Below, piece after piece: positions 15,296 through 21,863 of a stretch of 21,863 nt of DNA (the first letter of the stretch is position 1; each line of letters starts with the position of its first letter). Under the pieces are notes generated by a model. It ran no database searches and was not told the DNA's origin. It was given only the letters and a program-made list of their open reading frames with translations. The stretch spans positions 1-21,863 of the forward strand of contig JAHEHB010000031.1 of NCBI GenBank assembly GCA_024644775.1. Reading direction: 5' to 3'. The translations under genes were made by a program, and so were the position numbers. The DNA is from Deltaproteobacteria bacterium. GTDB taxonomy: Bacteria > Desulfobacterota > Desulfobacteria > Desulfobacterales > SURF-15.

Positions 15296-16108
15296 ATGAA
15301 TCAAAAGGATTACTATGAGGTGTTAGGCGTATCTAAGGATGCCAACTCCCAGGAAATAAAGGAAGCCTATCGAAATTTAGCCTTCAAATACCATCCGGAT
15401 CGAAACCAAGCCGGCACAGAAGCGGTTGAAAAAATGAAAATCATAAACGAGGCATATGCCGTTTTATCAAACCCGGATAAACGACGAGAGTACGACTTGC
15501 TCAGACAGCAGTTCGGATCTTCTGCCTACGGCCAATTCCGGAAAAATTATTCGGAACAGGACATCTTTAGAGGTTCGGATATTCATCGTGTGTTTGAAGA
15601 AATGGCAAAATCCTTCGGAATCAGAGGGTCTGATGAGATATTTAAGGAATTTTATGGCCGAGGCTATCAAACCTTTGAATTCAATCGACCGGGTGTTTTT
15701 ATGAAAGGATTTATTTTTTCCGGCTGGTTTAATCCAAGAAGAACCAGAATACCGATCGGTGGTAATTTCGGAAACCTATTAAAGCTCTTTTTTAATCGAG
15801 TCGATGGGATGCAGATTCCGGAAAAAGGAAAGGATATCAACGATATCATTACCCTCCAGGCTGGGCACGCGCAGCAAGGGGGACCGTATGCCTACTATCA
15901 TCGAAAAAAATCCAAAAAACTGGTGGTACAAGTTCCGCCGGGTGTTAAAGATGGTCAAAAAATAAGATTGACCGGTTTGGGCGAAGGTGGAAAAGGCGGC
16001 GCCACCGCAGGTGATCTCTACCTGAAGGTAAGTATCAAAACGCCGCTACTGCAAGGTATCAAAAATCTTCTCGGTTTTAGCAATAAAACGAATTCGTCAA
16101 GTCTTTAG
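15296..16108 (+). CDS. J-domain co-chaperone, DnaJ/CbpA-like, no zinc finger
   Basis: 270 residues. An N-terminal J domain (about 1-70) contains [12 protein letters not shown] and the HPD motif (H33-P34-D35) that stimulates Hsp70 (DnaK) ATPase. An aromatic- and glycine-containing linker (about 75-180) lacks the CxxCxGxG zinc repeats of true DnaJ. One DnaJ C-terminal substrate-binding module follows, with [20 protein letters not shown] and GDLYLKVSI, where CbpA-type proteins have two. The last 20 residues are not conserved. The protein is therefore a short type-B J protein with a specific rather than general chaperone role. The only clear ribosome-binding sequence (GAGGA) is about 14 nt upstream of the ATG. 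Confidence 0.88.
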   Translation: MNQKDYYEVLGVSKDANSQEIKEAYRNLAFKYHPDRNQAGTEAVEKMKIINEAYAVLSNPDKRREYDLLRQQFGSSAYGQFRKNYSEQDIFRGSDIHRVFEEMAKSFGIRGSDEIFKEFYGRGYQTFEFNRPGVFMKGFIFSGWFNPRRTRIPIGGNFGNLLKLFFNRVDGMQIPEKGKDINDIITLQAGHAQQGGPYAYYHRKKSKKLVVQVPPGVKDGQKIRLTGLGEGGKGGATAGDLYLKVSIKTPLLQGIKNLLGFSNKTNSSSL

Positions 16109-16222
16109 CGTTTCGTATTTAGTTTTTTATTAAAAATATATGGCGTTATATCAGTTTGTTAGAAAACTAGACACCAAATACCGAATACAAAACACTCCCG
16201 TAAAAAGATCACTTCCCTAACG

Positions 16223-17191
16223 CTAATCCTCGAGTACTTCCGGATTTGCAACAAATCGAGGCTTTTGGCCTCTAAAAACCGCCGCCATATCCTCTGCCAT
16301 TGACTTAAACGATCTGAACATGGCCCGGGTTGTCATCGATAAAGAATGGGGAGACGTAAGACAATTTTCCAGTTGAAATAGGGGATGGCTCACATCCGGC
16401 GGCTCGGGATCAAACACATCCAGGCCTACCCCGGCAAGGTGTCCGGAGTTTAAAGTGTCATATAAAATGTCCAGATTTTCAATAACACCACCCCGTGCAA
16501 GATTTACAAGAAAAGAACCCCGTTTCATCATACCAACGCGTTCTTTGTTTATGAGTCCTCGCGTGCTCTCATTCAACGATGTGTGAAGCGATACGAAGTC
16601 GGACCGCTTCAGGAGTTCCTCCAGGTCAACGAGTTTAGCACCCAGAGCGGTTGCAGTATCCGCAGAGATAAACGGGTCGTAGGCAATTACGGTCATACCG
16701 AACGGCCGGATGAGTTCTGCTAATTTCTGCCCGATACTTCCAAATCCGATGATGCCTAACGTTGCACCGTCGAGATCGCCGCTGTATTGTTCAAAACGAC
16801 TTTTCCAATTGCCTTTTTTAAGTTGCGTGTCCCAGTGACTCATTTTTTTGCAAAGGGCCAGCATATACGCAATGGCCGCTTCGGCAACCGCTTGGGCGTT
16901 CGCTCCAGGCGTTATGATAACAGGGATTTTTCGCACGTTTGCAGCCGCAATATCCACATTGTCATACCCCACACCGGAGCGACCGATGGCCCTCAAACTT
17001 TTGGCAGCCTCAATAACGCGAGCACTGCCCACACCATCTCCTCGTAAGACCAAACCAATGGCGCGATCGACAATTTCGAGCATCGCATCTTCCGCGCCGT
17101 CTTCCGCAATGACGATTTCGCCAAAAGGCTTTAAAATCTCAATGGCAATCTCCCCGATGGGACCACTGCACGCAATTGTTTCATTACCCAT
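16223..17191 (-). CDS. D-2-hydroxyacid dehydrogenase (phosphoglycerate dehydrogenase-like)
   Basis: 322 residues, two Rossmann-like halves. The NAD-binding GxGxxG is GFGSIG (149-154), followed by an acidic residue in YDPF (D172), which favours NAD. Catalytic residues expected in the family are present: Arg233 in NLARGG, Glu263 in DVFDPEP and His282 in SPHS. GRSGVGYDNVD (70-80) is the substrate-side loop. There is no ACT or other regulatory domain, unlike serine-biosynthetic SerA. The ATG at 17191 has AGGAGG 7 nt upstream. It is 11 nt downstream of the aldolase gene, so the two are almost surely one operon; the pair suits catabolism or synthesis of a sugar-acid-like 2-hydroxy acid. Substrate unknown. 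Confidence 0.88.
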   Translation of the reverse strand: MGNETIACSGPIGEIAIEILKPFGEIVIAEDGAEDAMLEIVDRAIGLVLRGDGVGSARVIEAAKSLRAIGRSGVGYDNVDIAAANVRKIPVIITPGANAQAVAEAAIAYMLALCKKMSHWDTQLKKGNWKSRFEQYSGDLDGATLGIIGFGSIGQKLAELIRPFGMTVIAYDPFISADTATALGAKLVDLEELLKRSDFVSLHTSLNESTRGLINKERVGMMKRGSFLVNLARGGVIENLDILYDTLNSGHLAGVGLDVFDPEPPDVSHPLFQLENCLTSPHSLSMTTRAMFRSFKSMAEDMAAVFRGQKPRFVANPEVLED

Positions 17192-17202
17192 TAAAATGCC
17201 TC

Positions 17203-17970
17203 CTATTTCTTAAACTTACCGCAAGCAGCCGCAATATTTTTCAGACCGTTTGTGACACATCCCCCGTCTGACCCCACCACAAGAAACGTAAATCCTCTGG
17301 AAATCCAGTTTTCCATATAGTCAAGCTTGGGAACAAGAATACCAGGGACTTTTCCTTGCTGTTTGCAGGCGTCAGACACACGGTCCATGGCCTTTAAAAA
17401 ATCAGGATGCTCATAATTATCTGAAATGCCGAGACTGACGCTTAAATCCAAGGGACCGATAAAAAGGACATCCACCCCGTCGACGGCCGCGATTTCATCG
17501 GCGTTCTCCACGCTTTTTTTTGTTTCCAGTTGAACGACAGTCAGAAGGCTGTTGTTTGCCTTTGAAAAATAATCGTTGAAATTTTGACCAAATCCACAGG
17601 CACGATTAAACTTCGCCACGCCACGGATTCCGTCGGGTGGATATCTCATCGCCTCGGCAGCACGTTTCGCCTCTTCGGCCGTGGAAACATAGGGCACCAT
17701 AATACCGGCAGCGCCCAGGTCCAAGACGCGTTTAAACCGAGGCGCTTCATTCCAGGCAATTCGCACAATTGCAGGCGCTTGGTGAATACTATTTGCTTGC
17801 ATTTGGTGAATCAGCTCACTGTAATCCTGTGCTCCATGTTCACAATCAATCCAGGTCCAGTCAAATCCAGCGGCTCCAATCATTTCAACGGTCAGGCCGG
17901 AGCCCAGAAAAGCGCCGATGCCAAGCATCACTTCACCGTTTAGCACACGATCTCGAATAAACTGCATCAT
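17203..17970 (-). CDS. HpcH/HpaI family 2-keto-3-deoxy acid aldolase
   Basis: 255 residues, a class II (metal-dependent) pyruvate aldolase of the HpcH/HpaI family with a TIM barrel. The catalytic base is H45 in DCEHG, the pyruvate-binding Arg is R70 in AIVRIAW, and the metal ligands are E149 in QLET and D175 in GPLDLS. VPYVSTAEEAKRAAEAMRYPPDGIRG (about 92-116) is typical. It cleaves a 4-hydroxy-2-oxo acid to pyruvate (or glyoxylate-type product) and an aldehyde. The gene starts with two ATG codons (17970 and 17967). AAGAGGTG lies directly upstream and spaces better to the second one, so the first Met may not be used. It is the first gene of the operon with the dehydrogenase. Confidence 0.87.
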   Translation of the reverse strand: MMQFIRDRVLNGEVMLGIGAFLGSGLTVEMIGAAGFDWTWIDCEHGAQDYSELIHQMQANSIHQAPAIVRIAWNEAPRFKRVLDLGAAGIMVPYVSTAEEAKRAAEAMRYPPDGIRGVAKFNRACGFGQNFNDYFSKANNSLLTVVQLETKKSVENADEIAAVDGVDVLFIGPLDLSVSLGISDNYEHPDFLKAMDRVSDACKQQGKVPGILVPKLDYMENWISRGFTFLVVGSDGGCVTNGLKNIAAACGKFKK

Positions 17971-17991
17971 ACACCTCTTGTTTTAAAATTG

Positions 17992-18004
17992 AATGGTTAC
18001 CATT
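17992..18004. promoter_or_regulatory. Possible operator upstream of the aldolase operon
   Basis: aatggttaccatt is a perfect inverted repeat with 6-bp arms and one central base, 21-33 nt before the aldolase start. The GGT/ACC half-sites recall operators of GntR-type regulators, but the spacer is shorter than usual in the FadR branch. No regulator gene is in the window. The assignment rests on symmetry and position only. Confidence 0.3.
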
Positions 18005-18146
18005 TGAAATTCATGTAATTATCTCGATCGAGGGTTTATAAAGAATCGAAGGGGATGTGTCAAATAAAAAGAAGGGCCCACCAGGGTAGCGTCAAAGTAC
18101 ATCGTAACCCAGCCAGAGGAATAGATTCATTTTGTATTTCGCTGGG

Positions 18147-18225
18147 TTGACAGGATCAACAGGATATTCAGGATATTTTCTTAAAGACAAAACAAAATCC
18201 TCAAAATCCGGTAAATCCTGTCCAA
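18147..18225. repeat. Imperfect inverted repeat of the 'acaggat' type
   Basis: The left arm 18147-18174 (starting ttgacaggatcaacaggata) and right arm 18197-18225 (ending aaatcctgtccaa) are imperfect reverse complements around an A-rich loop of about 22 nt. Within each arm the unit caggat recurs about every 9-10 nt. Palindromes with this internal period occur as dispersed intergenic elements in some environmental bacterial genomes; that statement is from memory. It has no coding content. Confidence 0.65.
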
Positions 18226-18516
18226 CTAAACCTCTTTGGTATTTATTTTTTGGTGCTTGGAAACTTCATGACTCCTGAAAAATCGCTAAATTCCAATGGC
18301 AAATCTGCCGATAATGGAAATAATGGCTTCTCAAATGTCCGTGCATCTTGTACACTGGAAAGCTTCAAATATATGAAAATTTCATAGACAAGAGTTGAAC
18401 CGGGAACAATAACGGCAATTTGGGAAGCCTTTTTTATTCTGATTTTATTCTGAGTTAAACACAACCGCTGCAAAGCTCACAGCCGATTGCGTGGCTTGTT
18501 CATGCCGTATCTGATA

Positions 18517-18541
18517 GCCGAGTACGTTGCGCTTACTCGGC
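18517..18541. repeat. Perfect 8-bp hairpin
   Basis: gccgagta (18517-18524) and tactcggc (18534-18541) pair perfectly around a 9-nt loop. A second copy of 'ctgatagccg' lies at about 18646-18655, so the surrounding sequence is partly repeated. No T-run follows, so it is not a typical terminator. Confidence 0.45.
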
Positions 18542-18716
18542 GGGAGGATTTCCACCAACTAAGACGCATCCGTACCTTTTAATAAGCATATTATGCATCA
18601 CGGCGATTTTGAAAATTCAATGAGTTGACTCTTTAAACAAATTCTGATAGCCGCAGTTGTACGAGTGCCCTCTTTTCGGGGTATCTTCTTCTTTTCAGGA
18701 AGTTGATGGTTGAAAT

Positions 18717-19859
18717 ATGGATGCATTTCTTTCGGAAAAACATCGATCCGTTCGCCGGTCGGTCCGCGCAGTTTGTGAACGCGAAATAACGCCCATTGCG
18801 AAAGATATCGATCAGGAGGCTAGTTTCCCTTGGGAGATCGTTGAAAAAATGGGAAAGCTCGGCTATTTCGGGATTCAAGTTCCCAGGAGCCTATCCGGCG
18901 CCGGCTTGGATACGGTCAGTTATATCATCATTATCGAAGAAGTCTCACGGGTTTGTGCCAGCCTGGGGCTCTGCTTGAGCGTGCACAACAGTGTTGCGGT
19001 ATTTCCGATTCAAGCCTTTGCATCGGAGGAGCAAAAACAGCGATGGCTTCCAGGCCTTGCAAAAGGTGAAAAAATCGGTGCGTTTTGCCTGACCGAACCC
19101 AACGCCGGTTCCGATGCATCGGCTGTCGAGGCCACTGCCATTAAAAATGGAAATCATTATGTGATAAATGCAAACAAAGTATTTGTCACCAACGGCGGCG
19201 TTGCTGATACTTGCCTTATATTTGCACGAACCGATCCGGCTTCCGGGCGCAAGGGTATCAGTGTGGTTATCGCAGAGCGAGGGACACCGGGTTTTGTTGT
19301 CGGTGATCTTGAGGATCTCTGCGGTGTTCGCGCCAACCCCGTCTGCTCCATTCGTCTCTATGATTGCAGGGTACCGGCGGAAAACCTGCTCGGCAAAGAA
19401 GGGATGGGGCTGCGTATCGGCCTGGCTGCTTTGGACGCCGGTCGAATCGGTATAGCTGCACAATCGGTGGGTATTGCCCAGGCCGCACTTGATGAATCTG
19501 TGGAATATGTGAAGCAGAGACATCAGTTTAATGTACCGCTGTCAAAACACCAGATGATTCAAAGCATGATTGCCGATATGGCCACTCAGGTGGATGCGGC
19601 ACGGTTAATGGTTTATCGTGCCGCCATCCTGCGCGACCAAAGAAAACCGTTTTCCCAGGAATCTGCCATGGCAAAGCTTTTCGCGTCTGAAATCGCAACG
19701 ACAGTAACGGACCTGGCGGTTCAAATCCATGGCGGATACGGTTATTCAAAATCTTACCCGGTTGAGCGATATTTTCGGGATGCTCGGGTCACCCGCATTT
19801 ATGAAGGAACTTCCGAGATTCATCGAATGGTTATTGCAAGGGGGGTAATAGGGGTTTAG
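18717..19859 (+). CDS. Acyl-CoA dehydrogenase
   Basis: 380 residues, full length for the family; a cytoplasmic FAD enzyme forming a trans-2-enoyl-CoA and passing electrons to ETF. The FAD/substrate signature CLTEPNAGSDASAV lies at about 120-133. The catalytic base is E363 in RIYEGTSEIHRMVIAR, the position used by short/medium-chain and short-branched enzymes. QIHGGYGYSKSYPVERYFRDAR is the usual C-terminal signature. The ATG at 18717 gives the normal N terminus. The ribosome-binding site is poor: AGGAAG lies about 14 nt away. EtfB and EtfA follow, with a 185-nt gap, so its electron acceptor is probably encoded next door. Chain-length specificity cannot be told. Confidence 0.93.
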   Translation: MDAFLSEKHRSVRRSVRAVCEREITPIAKDIDQEASFPWEIVEKMGKLGYFGIQVPRSLSGAGLDTVSYIIIIEEVSRVCASLGLCLSVHNSVAVFPIQAFASEEQKQRWLPGLAKGEKIGAFCLTEPNAGSDASAVEATAIKNGNHYVINANKVFVTNGGVADTCLIFARTDPASGRKGISVVIAERGTPGFVVGDLEDLCGVRANPVCSIRLYDCRVPAENLLGKEGMGLRIGLAALDAGRIGIAAQSVGIAQAALDESVEYVKQRHQFNVPLSKHQMIQSMIADMATQVDAARLMVYRAAILRDQRKPFSQESAMAKLFASEIATTVTDLAVQIHGGYGYSKSYPVERYFRDARVTRIYEGTSEIHRMVIARGVIGV

Positions 19860-19944
19860 GGTTCGGTGTTCAAAGATTCAGGGATCGGGATTGAGCCACG
19901 AAAATTGTATAATGGTACTGTCGCACTTGTTTGGTCACCTGCAG

Positions 19945-19963
19945 CGCAGGCGCTTGCGCCGCG
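19945..19963. repeat. Small GC-rich hairpin between acyl-CoA dehydrogenase and etfB
   Basis: cgc-a-ggcgc (19945-19953) pairs with gcgcc-gcg (19956-19963) around a 2-nt TT turn as drawn, with a one-base bulge; the real loop is probably 4 nt. There is no T-run downstream. It might stabilise or separate the mRNA segments of the two genes. The rest of the 185-nt gap shows nothing recognisable. Confidence 0.4.
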
Positions 19964-20044
19964 TGTTGATTATTGGAATTTGAGATTTATTTGGGATCTT
20001 GCCAGGTTTCTCAGATGAGGGAGTGTTGGAAATAGAGTAGACAA

Positions 20045-20821
20045 ATGGCTCATCATTTTATCGTATGCATAAAAGCTGTGATGCTGGAGGCTCCAAAAGG
20101 AAAGGCCATCCGCACCTCGGAGACCTGCGATCTTAACCCATTGGACCGGCCGGCAATCGAAACGGCGCTTCAAATGCGCGATAAACTTGGCGGGACGGTA
20201 ACGGCACTTTCCATGGGTCCAGGCCCCTGTGCATTTGCGCTCAACGACGCAATGGCCATGGGGGTCGATCGAGGTGTCTTGTTAAGTGATCCCGCATTTG
20301 CAGGGTCCGATACGCTGGCCACATCCACGGCACTTGCGGCAGCGATTCAAAAACTCTCCCCTTTTGACCTCGTGTTTTTCGGCACCCGCACATCGGATAG
20401 CGACACCGGCCAGGTGGGACCTCAAACAGCTGTTTTACTCGATCTACCGCTTGTTACTGGGGCGTTGTCCGTAGAGAATATAGCGAGCGGTTTTCAAATT
20501 GTCCGAAGATCCGATGGGTTTCAGGAGACCTACCGGGTCTCTCCGCCAGCGGCGGTAACGATTCACCCCACATCGGTTCAACCGAGAGATCTCGGTCTTG
20601 GTGGCATCGGTGCGGTGTATGACGCAAGCGGTGTGGAAATGTGGGGGACAAAGGATCTCGATTTACCCCCGGAATCTGTCGGAGAGGCTGGATCGCCAAC
20701 CCGTGTAAACTCTCTGAAACACGCGCGCAGAGAAAGAAAGTGTGAATTTGTCGAGGGCGAACCTGACGAACAGGCAGAAGCCCTTATCCACCGGCTTCAT
20801 AAATCAGGATTGATTGGATAG
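20045..20821 (+). CDS. etfB: Electron transfer flavoprotein, beta subunit
   Basis: 258 residues. HFIVCIKAVM at the N terminus, NPLDRPAIETALQMRD (about 31-46), SMGPGPCAFALNDAMAMGVDRGVLLSD (about 56-82) and GTRTSDSDTGQVGPQTAVLLDLP (about 113-135) are the ETF-beta signatures; the last forms the nucleotide-binding region. With EtfA it makes a heterodimer that carries electrons from acyl-CoA dehydrogenase. Whether it is of the bifurcating type cannot be decided here. There is no strong Shine-Dalgarno sequence before the ATG. The stop codon TAG is followed after one base by the EtfA ATG, implying translational coupling. Confidence 0.93.
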   Translation: MAHHFIVCIKAVMLEAPKGKAIRTSETCDLNPLDRPAIETALQMRDKLGGTVTALSMGPGPCAFALNDAMAMGVDRGVLLSDPAFAGSDTLATSTALAAAIQKLSPFDLVFFGTRTSDSDTGQVGPQTAVLLDLPLVTGALSVENIASGFQIVRRSDGFQETYRVSPPAAVTIHPTSVQPRDLGLGGIGAVYDASGVEMWGTKDLDLPPESVGEAGSPTRVNSLKHARRERKCEFVEGEPDEQAEALIHRLHKSGLIG

Positions 20822-20822
20822 T

Positions 20823-21863
20823 ATGACGACGCATTCCAATTCAGAAATTTGGGTTTACGGTGACTTGCGATCCGAAAGGTTTTTCGAATTTAGCCTCAAT
20901 GTTTTAGGCGGTGCAAAACAATTGGCACAATCCATATCCGGAACGGTGGCCGTCGTTCTCATGGGCGATCCTCACTGTACCGAAACAAACGCGCCCCCCA
21001 ACGCTTCAGATGGTGAGGCTTCAGATTATGACACCCCAGCTTGCCTTTTATTGAGTGAGGCTGAAAAAAAATGCTTCCAATACGGTGCCGGCAAAATTTA
21101 TATTCTGGAAAACGAACAACTGTCCGTGCCAAGAGCCGATCTCCATGCATCAGCCCTGGCTGAAGCGGTAAAAATTCATCGCCCTTTACTTGTCCTTACC
21201 GCATTAACCGAATTTGGTCGTGAAGTGGCGGCCCGGTCTGCGCGAATCTGCAGTGCGGGTCTCATTGCCGACTGTCTGGACATTCAGGTGGCGGCAGATG
21301 AAATAAAAGCTGTCTGCCCGTCTTGGGGTGGCGAGATTCTGGCAGAAATATCCTATACCGGAAAGAAGACATCCGGATTTGCCACCGTTCAACCCTTTGC
21401 TTACAAAGCCACACCGGCACAAAGTGAAGCGGGTGAGGTTCAGCGAATTCAGATCGACTCCATAAAGGTACCCCAGGGCCTAACACTTTTATCCCGCACC
21501 ATCGAGCCGGAAGAACATCGAAAGCTTGAAGAAGCGGGAGTGGTTGTTGTCGGTGGCGCCGGGCTCGGAACAGCCGACAGTTTTAGCATCGTTCGTCAAC
21601 TGGCTTCTTCCTTAGGCGGTGAGGTAGGGGCAACGCGTCCACCGGTGCTTCAGCACTGGGTAGACGGCGAGCGATTAATCGGGCAAACCGGAAAAACAGT
21701 GCGTCCCAATTTGCTGTTTTCCATCGCCACTTCCGGAGCGATTCAATATACCGCAGGAATTATGGAAAGCAAAACCATTGTTGCGGTAAACCGAGACCCA
21801 GCGTCTCCCATTTTTCAAATCGCCGATATCGGAATTGTAGCGGATGCGAAAACCTTTTTACCG
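20823..21863 (+). CDS. etfA: Electron transfer flavoprotein, alpha subunit (3' end outside window)
   Basis: The frame is open from ATG 20823 to the right edge, 347 residues. The N terminus SEIWVYGDLRSERFFEFSLNVLGGAKQLA is the ETF-alpha start. RPLLVLTALTEFGREVAARSA is the conserved middle of domain I. The FAD domain II has VVVVGGAGLG, GATRPPVLQHWV, GQTGKTVRPNLLFSIATSGAIQY and VAVNRDPASPIFQIADIGIVAD, so only about the last 20 residues are likely missing. The usual GISGAIQH reads ATSGAIQY. A segment of about 25 residues in domain I (about 50-75, with TETNAPPNASDGEASDYDT) is longer than in most EtfA and looks like a surface loop. No N-terminal ferredoxin domain is present. Confidence 0.92.
   Translation, partial: MTTHSNSEIWVYGDLRSERFFEFSLNVLGGAKQLAQSISGTVAVVLMGDPHCTETNAPPNASDGEASDYDTPACLLLSEAEKKCFQYGAGKIYILENEQLSVPRADLHASALAEAVKIHRPLLVLTALTEFGREVAARSARICSAGLIADCLDIQVAADEIKAVCPSWGGEILAEISYTGKKTSGFATVQPFAYKATPAQSEAGEVQRIQIDSIKVPQGLTLLSRTIEPEEHRKLEEAGVVVVGGAGLGTADSFSIVRQLASSLGGEVGATRPPVLQHWVDGERLIGQTGKTVRPNLLFSIATSGAIQYTAGIMESKTIVAVNRDPASPIFQIADIGIVADAKTFLP

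Larger units (their letters stand above)
17971..18716. other. Gene-free divergent region between aldolase and acyl-CoA dehydrogenase
   Basis: These 746 bases hold no gene I can support. Contents: a possible operator next to the aldolase start, an imperfect 'acaggat' palindrome (18147-18225) and a perfect 8-bp hairpin (18517-18541). A 76-codon minus-strand ORF (18243-18473) has no recognised domain. Its presumed start lacks a clear ribosome-binding site. The promoter of the acyl-CoA dehydrogenase gene should lie near the right end, but no clear -35/-10 pair was found. Confidence 0.5.

Noticed and set aside
18243..18473. A 76-codon minus-strand ORF in the gene-free region
   Set aside because: No recognised domain, weak start context, and isolated from other genes.
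18945..19523. A 192-codon minus-strand ORF
   Set aside because: It is antisense to the clearly conserved acyl-CoA dehydrogenase coding sequence.

Overview
The window looks like chromosomal DNA of a strictly anaerobic, probably sulfate-reducing bacterium of the Desulfobacterota (Desulfobacterales-like). This is inferred from gene content: an acyl-CoA dehydrogenase next to etfBA, a selenoprotein of the UGSC family read through an in-frame UGA, a NitT/TauT-type transporter beside a ThDP enzyme, and imperfect palindromes of the 'acaccaagacac' and 'acaggat' kinds, which I associate from memory with such genomes. No rRNA, tRNA, CRISPR array, complete insertion sequence or phage module was seen.

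Layout. (1) 1-1571 (minus): an ExeA/GspA-like AAA ATPase running off the left edge. It has one membrane helix and a periplasmic tail of 23-residue tandem repeats. (2) 1572-1987: no gene. (3) 1988-4339 (plus): the C-terminal remnant of an amidohydrolase, a D-threonine aldolase/D-serine dehydratase-like PLP enzyme, and endonuclease III with a Cys-to-His change at its iron-sulfur site. (4) 4358-7973 (minus): a ThDP enzyme of the benzoylformate decarboxylase type followed by the UGSC selenoprotein, separated by an imperfect palindrome. The selenoprotein looks like two ORFs unless UGA at 5813-5815 is read as selenocysteine; a compact hairpin lies at SECIS-like distance behind that UGA. (5) 8187-11905 (plus, divergent from block 4): ATPase, permease and binding protein of an ABC importer, then a DUF362 protein. 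(6) 12004-13371 (plus): a Nudix protein with an insertion and a hotdog thioesterase. (7) 13588-14974 (minus): a thioredoxin-reductase-like flavoprotein and a DUF302 protein. (8) 15296-16108 (plus): a J-domain co-chaperone. (9) 16223-17970 (minus): an HpcH/HpaI aldolase and a D-2-hydroxyacid dehydrogenase, in one operon. (10) 17971-18716: a gene-free stretch holding an inverted repeat and a hairpin. (11) 18717 to the right edge (plus): acyl-CoA dehydrogenase, EtfB and an almost complete EtfA.

How the genes may work together. Blocks 4 and 5 form a divergent locus that could import a small organic substrate and process it through a ThDP carboligase/decarboxylase and a selenoprotein of unknown reaction; the link is inferred only from arrangement. 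Block 9 fits aldol cleavage of a 2-keto-3-deoxy acid plus oxidation or reduction of a 2-hydroxy acid. Block 11 fits acyl-CoA oxidation with electrons passed to ETF. The most notable item is the selenoprotein with its candidate SECIS.
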